Source of the DNA: Ambrosia x helenae
Lineage: Eukaryota; Streptophyta; Magnoliopsida; Asterales; Asteraceae
Length of the DNA stretch: 64,000 nt
NCBI GenBank assembly: GCA_030844895.1
Contig: CM061233.1
Location: forward strand, 53,063,453 to 53,127,452
Direction of reading: 5' to 3'
The notes under the pieces are model-generated. The model saw only the letters and a list, made by a program, of their open reading frames with translations. It made no database searches and was not told the DNA's origin. Of this stretch, positions 30,748-43,550 are shown piece by piece. Position numbers and translations under genes: made by a program. Positions within the stretch are counted from its first letter, which is position 1. Each line of letters begins with the position of its first letter.

Positions 30748-33700
30748 ATTCCGCTTCAGCAGTAACATGCCTCGATTCAAACGCGCGTTCCGGAAAAAGA
30801 TGAGGATACTTAGCTTTCATCTGATCCTCCCGTTCCCATGTGAACTCCGATCCACGGTTCGAGTTCCAGCGGACTTTAACGATGCAGATTTTACTCCGAC
30901 GAAGGCTACGAATCTTGTAGTCGAGAATCTCGACAGGTTCCTCCACGATGCGAAGACGATCATCAACCTTGATCTCCTCCAGTGGTACAATGAGAGATTC
31001 ATCAGCCAAACACTTCTTTAAGTTAGACACATGGAAGACGTTGTGCACACTACCGAGCTCCGCCGGTAAGTCAAGTCTGTATGCCACCGGTCCAATCCGA
31101 TCCAGGATTGCGAATGGTCCGACATAACGAGGGTTAAGCTTGCCACGCTTTCCAAAGCATATGACGCCCTTCCATGGTGAAACTTTCAGAAGTACTTTGT
31201 CCCCAACCTGGAATTCTAAAGGTTTTCGACGGCGATCGGCATAGCTCTTCTGACGATCCCGTGCAGCAGCCAAACGTCGACGAATCTGTACGATTTTCTC
31301 CGAAGTTTCGTACACAAGTTCCGGACCAGTGAGCTGGCTCTCGCCCACCTCGGCCCAACAAAGTGGTGATCGACATTTCCGTCCGTAAAGAGCCTCGAAC
31401 GGAGCTGCCTTGATACTAGAGTGATAGCTGTTGTTGTAGGAGAACTCCACTAACGGCAGGTGGGTCTCCCAACTTTTGCCAAAATCGATAACACATGCCC
31501 GGAGCATGTCTTCCAAGGTTTGAATCGTCCGCTCATTCTGTCCATCAGTTTGCGGATGATAAGCTGTACTCATATCCAACTGAGTACCTAAAGCCTTGTG
31601 CAGGGCCTTCCAGAAACGCGAAGCAAAACGAGAATCACGATCAGAGATAATAGAGACAGGCACCCCGTGCCGAGCAACCACCTCCTTAAGGTAAAGTCGA
31701 GCCAACCGCTCGAGTCCATCGGTTTCCTTAATAGGTATAAAACGTGCCGATTTTGTCAGCCGGTCAACAATCACCCAGATCATATCATAACCACTAGGTG
31801 ATCTTGGCAGCTTGGTGACAAAATCCATCATGATTCGCTCCCACTTCCATTCCGGAACCTCTGGTTGTTGCAGGAGACCAGACGGCCTCTGATACTCCAC
31901 CTTGACTTTAGCACAAGTCAAACATTTGCTGACATAAGAAGCTATATCAGCTTTCATGTTTGGCCACCAATAAAGTATCTTCAAATCCTGATACATCTTA
32001 TCGGAGCCAGGGTGAATAGAATACCGGGATTTGTGAGCTTCATCCAAAACAAGCTCGCGCAATCCCCCGAACAATGGGACCCAAACACGTCCCGCAAAAT
32101 AGTGTAAGCCATCGGTCCTGAGCTCAAGATGCTTGTCAGCACTGTGCATAGTTTCAGCCTTAAGGTTTTCCTCCTTCAAGGCTACCAACTGTGCAGAACG
32201 GATTCGGTCAGGCAATGACGAATGAATGGTGAGCTGTAAGGCTTGAACACGACGAGGATTCGCAGACTCCTTCCTGCTCAAGGCGTCCGCCACAACGTTC
32301 GCCTTGCCAGGATGGTATTTGATGGCACAGTCATAATCGTTCAGGAGTTCAACCCAGCGACGCTACCGCATGTTCAACACCTTCTGGTCGAAAATATGCT
32401 GAAGACTCTTGTGATCGGTATATACTTCGCACTTGGTACCGTACAAGTAATGTCTCCAGATTTTCAACGCAAAGACTACCGCACCTAGTTCCAAGTCATG
32501 AGTAGTGTAGTTCTTCTCATGAACTTTGAGTTGACGAGAAGCATAAGCAATAACCTTCCCGCGTTGCATTAACACACAACCGAGACCACGAATAGAAGCA
32601 TCACAGTACACAACAAAGTCATCCGTACCCTCTGGCAGGGATAAGATAGGTGCAGAACAAAGTTTCAGCTTCAGCATCTGAAATGCTGATTCTTGTGGTT
32701 CATCCCAGTCGAACTTTCGGTCCTTCTGGGTAAGAGCAGTGAGGGGTTGAGTGATCTTCGAAAATCCCTCAATGAAGCGACGATAGTAACCCGCAAGACC
32801 TAGGAATTGCCGCACCTCAGATGGCATCTTTGGTGCTTCCCAGTCTTTAATAGCTTCGATCTTAGCCGGATCGACATGAATTCCCAGTTCATTCACCACA
32901 TGTCCTAGGAATTGAACTTCACGTAACCAAAAATCACACTTTGAGAACATAGCATACAACTGGTCCTGTCTCAAAAGTTCCAAGACCAACCGTAGATGTT
33001 CCTCATGGTCCGCCTTGTTCTTGGAATAAATCAGAATATCGTCAATGAATACGATGACGAACTTATCAAGGTAAGGTTTGCAAACGTGGTTCATTAAATC
33101 CATGAACACCGCCGGTGCGTTAGTGAGACCAAAAGGCATGACCAAGAACTCAAAATGGCCATAACGAGTGCGAAAAGCAGTCTTCTTAATGTCAGCTTCC
33201 CTGACGCGCAACTGGTGATAACCGGACCGCAAATCAATCTTCGAATAGTAGCTGGAGCCCTGAAGCTGGTCAAAGAGATCATCAATGCGAGGAAGAGGAT
33301 AACGATTCTTGATGGTCACTTTGTTCAGCTCACTATAATCAATACACAAGCGAAGACTTCCGTCCTTCTTCTTCACAAACAAAATAGGAGCTCCCCACGG
33401 GGAAGAACTCGGTCGGATGAAACCCTTTTCCAAGAGTTCCTGTAACTGGCTGGACAACTCTTGCATCTCGGGAGGTGCAAGACGATACGGAGCTCGGGCA
33501 ATAGGAGCTGCGCCCGGAGTAAGATCGATACCAAACTCAACATGACGATAGGGAGGAAGACCAGGTAAATCATCAGGAAACACATCAGAAAAGTCACGAA
33601 CCACCGGAATATCCTCGATCTTCTTCTCATCGTCAGTAGAAACGTTAACAAGTGCCAGAATGACCGAACAGCCCTTCCGAAGATACTTACGGGCTTTCAT

Positions 33701-34624
33701 TCTAGAGATGATACTCAGCGGAGCACCGCTTTTCTCGCCACGAACCGAAAGGATCTCTCCATCAGGTAGAGGGATCCGAATAACCTTGTCAAAACAAACG
33801 ATCTCCGCGCGATACAACGATAACCAATCCATGCCGACCACAACATCAAAACTACCCAGGGGCACCGGCATAAGGTCAATGGGGAAAGACAAACCCGACA
33901 GTTCCAAGCGACATTCCCTAAGGGTGTGTGTCGCTTCGATTTTCTTACCATCAGCCAATTCTATTAAGTACTTAGCCTCTAAAGGTGTGGGTACTATATC
34001 TAGCAATCGACTAACATCCAAAGATACGAAACTCTTATCGGCACCAGAATCAAACAAGACAGAAACATAGCGATCATTAAGAAGGAACGTACCGGTAACT
34101 GTGTCTGGATCCTGCCTAGCCTCTGCAGATCCAATGACGAAAGCACGTGCAGTCCTGCCTCCGCCGCCGTTGTTCCCGTTACCGTTCCCGCCCCTCCCAT
34201 TATCGCCCTGCTTCAGTTTAGGACATTCACGCTTGAAGTGTCCCGCATCACCACAGTTATAACACCCCTGCCTCCCCTGAGTCCCCTGAGCAGCAGGAGC
34301 AGGAGTAGCCGCGGGAGTCTGAGTTGGGGTGAGTGCCACCTTGCAATCCTTAGCATGGTGCCCCAACTGATGGCACCGATGACATCGAGCTCTATCACAA
34401 CCCCCAGAATGGTGAAAACCACACTTGTTGCACTTGGGATGCTTCCCAACATACCCACCCGTCTTCTGCCCAGAAGAAGACCCAGATGAATCAAACTTCT
34501 TCGCCGGCTGAGCTGGCACCACACTCTTCCCCACACTATCCCACTTCCTCTTGTTCCCCTCAGCAACCTTCACAGCAGCACCCTTGGGTGGCAAAACGCC
34601 TTCTGCCACCTTCAGGTTAGTCAT
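30746..34624 (-). pseudogene. Tekay pol: zinc knuckles, protease, RT, RNase H, integrase, chromodomain
   Basis: Long minus-strand frame broken once by TAG at 32363-32365, where a glutamine codon would be expected. In order: basic gag tail with two CCHC knuckles (CHRCHQLGHHAKDC and CYNCGDAGHFKREC); protease with FDSGADKSF; RT with FIDDILIYS; RNase H with CDASIRGLG and YTDHKSLQ. After the stop, MADALSRKE leads into integrase: HHCC finger ending CLTCAKVK, then a D, D, E triad in MMDFV, ISDRDS and GQNERTIQ. The C-terminus (LRIVEEPVEILDYK...VRWN...FTWERE) is a chromodomain-like module. Together these define a chromovirus of the Tekay/Del group. Confidence 0.93.
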
Positions 34625-35422
34625 CCGATGAGCTGATCGGACAACTTCAGCAATAGTGGGAAGATTCCCGCAGCCACCAACCCAGCAATCTCCGGCACCA
34701 GTCCAGACACATAGTGCTCGATCCTCCGGTACTCGGGTGTGTGCAAATCAGGGCACAACACCGCCAGCTCATTCCTCCTCACAGTGTATTCTTCAATCTC
34801 AGACCCAACCATCTTGTAACTCCAGACCTCATGTTCCAACTTCTGTATCTCTTCTCTCGGACAGTACTCACCTCTCAACAGCTGCACAAACTCCGCCCAA
34901 GGCATAGCAATAGCCTCCCCCAATCCCATGTTCTGAGTAGTAGCATTCCACCACGACAGTGCATGCCCCTCAAATGTCGCGGTAGCATACTTCACCTGGT
35001 CCCCAGCAGGACAGTTACACATAACGAACACAGACTCAACCTTCTCCAGCCATCGGAGCAGTCCCACCGCTCCCTCAGTTCCAGCGAAGTTATGGGGCTG
35101 TCAGTCCCGAAACTTCTTATAAGAGCACTGAGGTGGGGGTGGATTGGCACCAACACCTGAAACACGGTAAACGAATAAAACACAAACGAAAGGGCATGAA
35201 ACCCAAAAATGAGGCAAGGTCGACAGAAATCAACTCACCACCCATAGCATTAATCCCAGCCTGGAAATTAGCCATAGCCATGTTCACTTGCTGCTGTAGC
35301 AAGTTGTTCAGTTCAGCTTGGGTCATGTTGATGTTTCCACGACCATCGCCTCCAGCACGACCACCACCACCAGCACGGCCACCACCGCCACCACGACGTC
35401 CACCACCGCGAGCACCAGACAT
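34621..35422 (-). pseudogene. Tekay gag, with candidate intron, one stop and a frameshift
   Basis: Starts MSGARGGGRRGGG, a Gly/Arg-rich N-terminus common in Tekay gag. The second part (35156-34621) has the retrotransposon gag core: TFEGHALSWW, FVQLLRGEYCP and ELAVLCPDL. TGA 35101-35103 interrupts just after the candidate intron, and a one-base loss near 34660 shifts the frame into the 34624 frame that carries pol. The two frames overlap by 4 bases. The capsid precursor is therefore unlikely to be made. Confidence 0.85.
35157..35238 (-). other. Candidate 82-bp intron within Tekay gag
   Basis: In gag sense, GGGTG|GTGAGTTG opens and a pyrimidine-rich CCGTGTTTCAG|GTG closes an 82-bp stretch. Removal keeps the frame and joins the AMGG end of exon 1 to VGANPPPPQC, which leads into the conserved gag part. 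The unspliced frame instead runs through atypical sequence to a stop at 35117. Confidence 0.55.
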
Positions 35423-35950
35423 GATCTAACAAATCAAGAAATCGAGGGATTCAGATTCTCTTCCAGTGTCAACCACTAGAAATTTACAAGAGTTAACCTA
35501 GGGACAAATCCAGGACTATACATCCAAACTCGAAGTCCATCGGGATTTTCATGCATTCCAGTTTATTATTTCGTGTGCACCCGAAATGATAAACTGCTCT
35601 ACATGGTCCTCCAGATGTACCCCTAATCTAGACCCCCGTCACCGAATATTGTCGCCTAATAACGTGTGACGATAGGTGCAAGTGTAAGAAGGTATGTGTG
35701 TGTTAGTACCAACAAATCAACCCCTCCTTCTTCAATCCAGAAGAAGAAGACAAGAGTAGGTAAGAACCCAAATAAAAGCGGATGATGTAACGAAGAAGCA
35801 TGATGATGATGTAAGGACACCCCGACAACGCTAGTACGTATCCCACTAATAGACTCAAAGTATGTGACCGTCTAGTGTGTGCGACTCGGCTATAGACCAG
35901 ACTCTACATGCAGTCCTAGTTCACTATAACCATTGGCTCTGATACCAATC
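35423..35950 (-). other. Tekay leader with tRNA-iMet primer-binding site
   Basis: Plus-strand TGGCTCTGATACCA (35934-35947) is the complement of TGGTATCAGAGCCA, the standard initiator-methionine tRNA binding site, three bases from the 5' LTR edge. The remaining 500 bp has no gene. Confidence 0.85.
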
Positions 35951-38539
35951 TATCACACCCTCAAATTTCCACTTGCAGGGTTTTACCGCGAGGCGCATGA
36001 CAAACCAGGATCCAAGTCAACAATCACAATAAACAACTCTATATGAAAACATAAAGAAACATGACCAATGATTTTATAAGCGGAAGCGTTTAAGTAGCAT
36101 TTAATCAACTATGCTATCATCCCAAAAGTTATTCAAAACACTTTTTATTACAAAACGTGCAACTATGCCTAGACGCCAATGCAGACCCGTGCGCCTAGTT
36201 CCATTTGTTGCTACCTTAGCGACCTGAGAAAAACATGCCAAAAAGATGTCAACATATAATGCTGGTGAGTTCACAGGTTTGTTCAATATGTTACCAAAAC
36301 GTTACCATGTCCATACTATATCAATGTTACCAAGTACGCTAGCTAGGCGTATGTTTTATTACTACTACGATTGGAAACCATTACTAGACACGTTTAGCAA
36401 TGTTTAGCATGTTTAAGCAGCCCGAATGTTCAGCATGATACCAATGTTCCTGTTCGAGACAATATGCACCCGCCCGGCCCTCCAAGCCGACGAGTGGGGC
36501 AGGTCACACCCAATAGATCTATCCACATTTCCCCCATTGTGCATCCCTGCACATTCATGATTTCCCCTGGGACTTTAAAAGATCGTATAGTACACAAGTT
36601 TAAAACCATAGTATGACATATGTTACCAAAATAGTTTAGTGCATGTTTTCTCCCCCAAAAGTTAAAGCAGTAAAAGTGGGGCCGTGAACTCACCTTAAAT
36701 AGCGTTCCTCGATTACAAGTAAAGATGTTAAGCCCTTGATAATCCCTCTACCGGAGATCTATCAAAATGTTCACATAAGTGTTCCGACTAATAACCATAA
36801 GGTTATCTAGTCCCCGATTGTCCAGATCGTAACCAAGTATGTTTTAAAACGTGTTTGAATGTTTAACCGACACATTAGACCGACCCGACATTCCGTTGGT
36901 GACCCATTACCCTAACTAATCAAGTACACATAGATTACACACAAGGTTCAAGCATAAAACACTTAGTTTGTATCAAAAATCTCATTTCTGCATCAGAACG
37001 GTCGAACCAGTCAGTTTTAAGTCTCCTTCGCCCGTTTTCAGTCTCCTTCGCCCGGTTTACATCTCGTTCGACCGTTTGATGCCTCCTTCGCCCGTTTTAC
37101 CACGTTCGTCCAACAAAAACCCAGGTTCGACCCTGGATTCCCTCCTTCGCACCTTCGATCGGTCGAAGGAGGCCAGGTTCGCCCCTGTTGTGTAAATTTT
37201 CCTAAAAACGCTTCAAACACATTCAAAATGACTCGAAGCATTATCAAACACAGCAGTCAAGCATGGATAACTTATCCCTACAAAACCCCACCGATTTCCC
37301 CCGATAATACGTCCGTTTCAGCCCTTTCCCAAAATGGTAAAGATTATGGAAACATCACTTTCATGCATGAATAATTTACCCAATTTGGAAACTTTTGAAG
37401 TCGATTCATATTCAACTTGAAATGCTCAGTTTGTCGAGTGTTCGATCTTTTCTTATCAAATCTATTGATCATAAATATCATGCATCAAGTCTAGATTCGT
37501 TAAAACCCCCAAATACCCATAATATCATCATATCCAATCCTAACCCTAAATAACAATAATCTAACATCAATAACAATCCTATATCATGTTTCTATCATAG
37601 ACATAGCAGCAAATCATTGAACAACACATAACACCACATAATACACAATTTACATATGTTATTCACCATGAAAACCTATGTTAAATGATAATGTTTTGAT
37701 TTAGAAAGATGTTTAAAAGGTTTTTAATCATAAAACACCCTTAGAACAGATCCGGACAATTAGGGTTAGTTGAAAACGAATTAAAATGCTTTTAAAAAGG
37801 TTTAGGATTAAGAACACACCTTGGATTCTTGTTTATATGTTGTAGATAGGTTAGATTATGAAAAGGAAGAGCAAAAACTCCTTCCTTAGTGTTTAAGATC
37901 GTTTGAGAATGTTTTGGGACGGTTAGGGTTTGTGAAATGATGAAAAATGACAAAGTTTGGTATTTATACTACTTCTCCTTCGCCCCATTTCAATGGTCGA
38001 AGATGGCCTCCTCCGACCCTCACACAGGGTCGAATGAGCTCTGTCCTGGTCGAAGGGAATTCTTTCAATTCTACTTCCCAGGTTCGCCCATTTACAAAGG
38101 GTCGAACCAAACAATTATTCTCCTTCGACCACTCGAAGTGGTCGAACCAGAACTCCTTTTTAACTAGTTTTCCAGTTTGTCGTGTTTAACGCATTCTAAC
38201 ACATCTTAACACATAAGCATGCATCCTTAGTCTATATTTAACATATTTAAGCACAGATAATCGATTACACATCATTTAAACACATCTATGTATATAATCC
38301 ACCACACGATCCATAATCTACACATATACTTAATTAGTTCATGTAATGTCACCAACAACGGAACCCGGTACTAGCGTATTACCAAAACGACTCCCAATGA
38401 TCCTCCAGATCATTGTACCCTGGACAATCCTAACTTGACCCGACTCAACTAACCCAGTTAAGTTTGTTTATAAACGTTTCTTGCTAAGGTAGACTTAGAT
38501 GTTACTAATATGTTTAAGCCAAACATGCCGGGTGTCACA
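35951..38539 (-). repeat. 5' LTR of the Tekay element
   Basis: 2589 bp, TGTGACACCC...GTGTGATA in element sense; the terminal G has become A at 35952 relative to the other LTR. TATA box complement at 37962-37968. Confidence 0.93.
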
Positions 38540-38544
38540 ACTTA

Positions 38545-38808
38545 TGAGTGTACCATGGTGTGTATGTGTAACAATCCATGCACTTGTAAGCTAACCTTAA
38601 CTCCACGTGTAGAGATTGGCCCATTTTTTGTTGGAAACAATCACACTTTGTGGCTTGATCCTCGGCTATCAAAATCTCACATAGGGTCAGTACGGTCTTT
38701 ATACTCGGTCCTAGTGATAAGTAGTGGCGGATTCACGGCTATGGTAGGGTGGGTATGTGCTCACTGTCCGCTCAGGTGAGTATGCCGTCCGCTCAGGCGG
38801 TTTTTGTT
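38545..38808. other. Right continuation of the split Athila-like LTR, then short unknown junction
   Basis: Sequence after the ACTTA duplicate continues the LTR interrupted at 26784 up to roughly 38700. GTCCGCTCAGG then occurs twice (38765 and 38788) immediately before the Tat remnant. The break point is not precise. Confidence 0.35.
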
Positions 38809-38809
38809 G

Positions 38810-41460
38810 TACAAACCTGAAATTTTTGTCATTACCAAGTTTATGGGTAATAATATCCTTAGATATACCTGTCATATCCTTGTGTTTCCACGCAAAAGTC
38901 GACATCTTCCACTTCAAAAATGAGGTTAGTTGTTTTTCTAAATCCTTAGGGATATTTGTACCAATTTGCACAGTGATATCCTTATTGTTTTCATCGATGC
39001 ACATAGCCTTCACATCCTGGTCAGTACATCCTTTGTCATCCTTCAGGATATCACGTGCATCTTGCTGTAATTGCTATGCTTGTCTGGATTGGGATGACTC
39101 CTTCATTGATTAGGTGTAGCACTCTTTAGCTTCTTGCTAATCACTATTTACCTTGAAAACTCCCCAAGGAGTCGGTAACTTGATGCATTGATAGTATGTC
39201 GAAGGGACTGCCTTCATATCATGTATCCATGGCCTTCATAGAATGACATTAAAGCATGATAAAGAATCTATAACATAAAATCGTTGTATAGAGTTTACCC
39301 CTTAGACATATATAGGTAGCTTGATTTCTACAACGATGCTCTTGGTTTCTCCACTAAAACCCACCAGGATGAACGACTTGGAAACAATCTTTGTTTCTAG
39401 GATGTATATCCTTTTCAATGCTTCCAGTTAGATTATGTTCACCAAGCTTCATCCGTCTACTAGTATCCTGCGAACAAAGTGATTAGAAATGTATAAAGTA
39501 ATTACCAAACCATAATGGTGTGGATCTAGGATGTTTTCTTGGTCATCCTCCTCGAAACTGATCACCCTTTCATTTGTAAGCATGGTGGTCTTCGTGGGCT
39601 TCTCTCCCTTCTTTGATTTAGTTTCCCTAGCATGCCTTTTGGCTACTGAGTAGGATGTTCCACATATATCTGATCCTCCGGATATAAAGTTAATAATGCC
39701 AGCATCCCTAGGGGGAGAAGTTGCTCTCTCCGGGATGGTAGTGTTATCCTAAGTCTTGCCCTTCTTCTTGCCCAACAATTCTTTGAGATGACCTTTGCTA
39801 AGGAGGTAGGGAATCTCCTTTTCTCGGAGCAATACAATCTTCATTTACATGGCCAAAATCTTCATGGAATGCACACCACTTGTATTTTTTTTCCATCCTG
39901 CTTTATCATTCTTCCTTGGCCATCTTGCTTTTTCTCCGAGATCTTTCATGGCATACATAAGACCTGTTAAATTCACAGAAAAACAGTAATCTGATAATTT
40001 GGGACAATCCTCATCATCATCATCATCCTCAACCACGTGAAACTTTTTGTTATCATTTTTAGAATCAGACTTAGGTTTATATAGTTAATATATAGGTGTG
40101 GACTTCCGATTTGGATTGTTATATCTTGAGCATGCTTCTATCCTCTCTTGAATCTTTTTATCATCCTCAAGATGGATGAACCTTAGAGCTTTGTTCCTTA
40201 CTTCGTCTAGGTTCCTACAGGGTTCATCACCAATTCTTGATAGAATGGTGCATCCTTCTGTAGTCCCATCTTGAAGGGTTAAATGGTAGTTGTGAAATCC
40301 AGGTTCGGGATGTCAAGTGATTCCTTCCCAAACTTCGTAATAAATTCTTGGAGTGATTCACCTTGTTTCTGTGTTACCCTGTATAGATCACTTATTAAAC
40401 GTCCAAAGGTTCGACTACAAGAGAATTTATTGTTAAACATATTAATTAAATGAGCAAATGATGTAATAGAATAAGGAGGAACACTTAGCAATCATTTTAA
40501 GGCTGGACCAGTAAGGGTGGATTCGAAGCCTTTACACAAACATGCCTCTTTGAGGCGAGCAGGGATGGGATTTATCTCCATCCTCTCTCTATATTGAGTT
40601 ACATGTTATTCACGGTCCGTTGATCCATCATACAAATTCATGCTTGGAGTTTGAAATCTCTTACGGATTTCAGCATCTCATATAGGAGGTGCAAATCGAG
40701 ATATCCTGTGACATGCTGAGGATACTTCTGGGATAGGTTGCACTATCCCGGATACATTGGACACCATGTCTTTTATCTTCTGGAGTTCCTTAGCCAGTTG
40801 AGGGCTTATACCTGTATCCTGCATAGAATCAAAGTAATTAGTAGCAAAAGTATTGGTATTCACATTGTTACCAGAGTTATATCCTCGGGATGGTTCTGCC
40901 ATATATCCTGGCCCACGGGACGTTGCCATCCTGATTGCTGGAGTTGTATCAAGGATGGTAGATCCAGATTGCATGGGTAGGAAGTCGCCCTAATGGTTGC
41001 CATCAGTAACAACAAAATTGAAATCTAACACCCTGGGATGCAAGGGTGTCACTACATCCTCAGCTGGCCTCTTTGAGGATGTCTTGATTGACTGGATCTC
41101 TTTCATCAATATTTGGTTAGTCTCCCGTTGTCTCTTCATTTGATCATTAACCATAGTAAACATGGATATGATCTCTTCGTTTGACACCAAAACATGAGAA
41201 GTTGAGCCGGATGCACCAACCCCAGGTCTAAAACTAGATTGACGAGCATTTCAGGTTATTGAATTCGAGCTCCTTGAGAATGCAGGAGGTGGTGGCAAAG
41301 GAACATTTGGGCCAGAGGTTGAGGATGGCATGGATGAGGATACAAATTTGGGGTTTGAGGCGATAGTTGTCAAGATCTTTGAAATTAACTGATTGAGAAT
41401 AAATTTTAACAAAGCTTTTGCTAAAAATAGCACCACTTGCCCCACGGTGGGCGCCAAATT
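38810..41460 (-). pseudogene. Tat-lineage Ty3/gypsy gag, protease and start of RT, decayed
   Basis: Minus-strand pieces in order: a gag N-terminus starting at 41457; a coiled-coil-like piece (41190-40990); the gag core with LINMFNNKFSCSRT and LYRVTQKQGESLQEFI (40491-40279); a protease piece with RRILVDG near 39465; the conserved linker RPWIHDMKAVPSTYHQC near 39200; and the RT entry STFAWKHKDMTGI near 38880. Frames change many times. RT, RNase H and integrase are missing, cut off near 38810. TTGGCGCCCACCG at 41457-41437 (minus) marks the LTR/leader junction. Confidence 0.8.
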
Positions 41461-42179
41461 GTTTTGGTCAAAAATTAACTTTGTATTCCAAATTATAAAT
41501 CTGAGCTAGTGTGCTAAAAGTATTTATTAAGTTTAAAACCAGTTGTATTTTGAAGATGATTAAGTTTAGGATGCAAAAGACTAAGTTTGGCAACTATGTT
41601 CAGGATAACAAAGTAAATAACAGAAAACAGACAGTTGTATCCTCAGGATGCAACAGTGATAGAAAAGGTTGAATATGCTAATGAAAATGAAACCAATCAA
41701 CACAAGAACACTAGATATACAAGGAAAGCCCTTGATCAATGTAGATTGCCGGCACAAAACCTCGGGAGGAGACTAATGCCCATGCCTTTGTTATTATTAT
41801 TAAGTAAAAAAGTAAAATGTTACAACTTTGAAAATGTGGTGAATGATCGACTAAAGTTATGAAAAGTGTTGTGTAAGTGTGTAGTAGCAGCAAAAAAGTG
41901 AAAGAATAGTAGAGAATGTGTCCTATGATCGTTCCTCACATCCCTATTTATAGTAAGAGATTACAACTTCCACCCGAGATATCCAGGATATTATCAACTA
42001 AGTCCACTAGCCGTTTTAGAGTCTCCCAAGTTAACACGAGCTCCAAACGGTCATTAACTGAGTCCCCGAGAATCAAGCAAGACTTGGTCAATCATCATAT
42101 TCGTTCATACATTACCTGCATTTAAATAAATATAAGGTAAACTGTTAGCATATCCTCATGATGTAGTTATATCTTGAAC
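41461..42179 (-). repeat. 5' LTR part of the Tat remnant
   Basis: Lies directly outside the TTGGCGCC junction; the minus-strand TATA box CTATAAATAGGG is at about 41943-41954. Sequence is cut by a hAT element at 42188; the outer LTR limit beyond 43307 is not visible. Confidence 0.5.
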
Positions 42180-42187
42180 TCAGCACC

Positions 42188-43298
42188 CATGGGCGGAGGA
42201 GCCACCCTAAGACCAAGGGGTGCGGGTGCACACCTTGAAAACAAAATTTTAGTGTTTAAATATACGCATTTATCCCGTCCACACCACAAAAAATTTTTGA
42301 ATCGCACCGCTTGGATTTTTGAAACCGACCCCAAGAAAAGGAAAAACCAAGAATTGTTACACTTGATGTTGCATTGGTTTCTACTACCAAGAACCAACTT
42401 AAAAAGTATAGATTGGAGGGTTTTGACAAGTTCTTAGAGTTAGTTAACTCTTTTTGTGATAAGCGTGAACTTGAAGTGGTAAACATGGATGGTGATTGGT
42501 GAATACGTTGACCCAAGGATACCAAGAAAAAAAATACAAACATCACACTTCGCCACTATTATAAGGTTGAATGCTTCAATTCAATTCTAGATATGCAAAT
42601 CCAAGAATTTGGAAACCATTTTAACGAGGTAACATCTGAGTTACTTGTTTGTATTAATAGCTTGGATCCTTGTGATAATTTTAGTGTGTTTGATGTTCCA
42701 AAACTACTACGATTAGCCTATATGTATCCACATGATTTTGATGATGAAGATAAAAGAAGGCTTTCGCTTGAACTTGAGAGCTACGTTGATAATGTAAAAG
42801 CAGATACGCGATGTACCAAATTGAAGGATTTATCAAGTCTTATACAATTGATGGTTGAAACAAAGAAACACCTTAAATTTATATTAGTGTATCGTTTATT
42901 GAAGCTAACTCTCACATTACCCGTCACAACCGCTACCATTGAAAGAAACTTTCGGCAATGAAGTCTGTGAAGAACAGTTTGCGTTATAGGATTGGTGATG
43001 ATAATTTAAACGATAACTGTATTGCTTTTATTAAAAATGACTTGCTTAGAAACGTGGAGATTGAAGATGTTATAGATAGATTCCAAACAATAAGATCCGA
43101 AGAGAACAACTTTAAACTTTAAAATTTTGTTATGCATATGTAACGACGTTTAAATTACTTTTGGCTTCTTTTTGTTGATTATATAATTTTAGTGTTATTA
43201 TTTTTGTTATAGGACTCGACCCGGGCCATCTAATGGATAAACGACCCAATCACTTAGAGAATCCGCACCTTATGAAAAAATTTCTGGATCCATCACTG
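42188..43298 (+). mobile_element. Defective hAT element
   Basis: Flanked by near-identical 8-bp duplications TCAGCACC (42180-42187) and TCAGCATC (43299-43306). Ends are degenerate inverted repeats of the CAGTGGCGGA(T/G)CCA kind: CATGGGCGGAGGAGCCA on the left and CAGTGATGGATCCAG in reverse on the right. It holds the C-terminal part of a hAT transposase. Confidence 0.7.
42340..43122 (+). pseudogene. hAT transposase C-terminal part (ZMYM1/TTF-like group)
   Basis: Readable in pieces: NQLKKYRLEGFDKFLE near 42390, HYYKVECFNSILDMQIQEFGN near 42560, then one frame 42593-42961 with FPKDF-like YPHDFDDED, and the dimerisation motif YRLLKLTLTLPVTTATIERNF. A one-base loss near 42953 moves the rest (MKSVKNSLRYRIGDDNLND) into another frame, ending TAA 43120-43122. 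Stops occur near 42500. The N-terminal zinc finger and catalytic first half are missing. Confidence 0.85.
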
Positions 43299-43472
43299 TC
43301 AGCATCAATAAAAATAAAAATACAAATAAATATCATCGGTAGAATTTCACCACCGAACAACTATTATACTATATTAAAGAAGCAATGACTTTGAACAGTA
43401 ATTTTATTTTATTTTTTACTTTTTTGTTATATTAAATAGCGAATGTGTTTGATTAATTAACAAACAAGTGTA

Positions 43473-43550
43473 TGGGGTAGCTGGTTTGGGTTGGATTGTG
43501 ATTGGTATCATGCTCAGGTTCGAATCCTATCAAGATAATAATTTTTTTTC
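43473..43550 (+). mobile_element. Short tRNA-derived SINE-like sequence
   Basis: GGTAGCTGGTTTGGG resembles a Pol III A box, and GGTTCGAATCC (43517-43527) is an exact B box; a T run at 43542-43549 could terminate Pol III. It does not look like a folded functional tRNA. Confidence 0.5.

Larger units (their letters stand above)
26785..38539 (-). mobile_element. Complete Tekay/Del-type Ty3/gypsy chromovirus
   Basis: Both LTRs, tRNA-iMet primer-binding site, gag, pol and polypurine tract are present on the minus strand. The 5-bp target duplication ACTTA is intact at 26780-26784 and 38540-38544. Without the nested solo LTR the 3' LTR is 2579 bp against 2589 bp for the 5' LTR; most of the difference is one extra ten-base ACATAACACC-type unit near 37625. 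Only scattered single-base differences separate the LTRs, so insertion is fairly recent. Coding lesions: a TGA and a frameshift in gag and a TAG between RNase H and integrase. Confidence 0.95.

Noticed and set aside
33094..35429. Plus-strand and alternate frames over Tekay gag-pol
   Set aside because: They mirror the genuine minus-strand domains and show no domain of their own.
38724..38770. AGTGGCGGATTCACGG as a hAT terminus
   Set aside because: Only one end is visible, with no matching inverted end or target duplication nearby.
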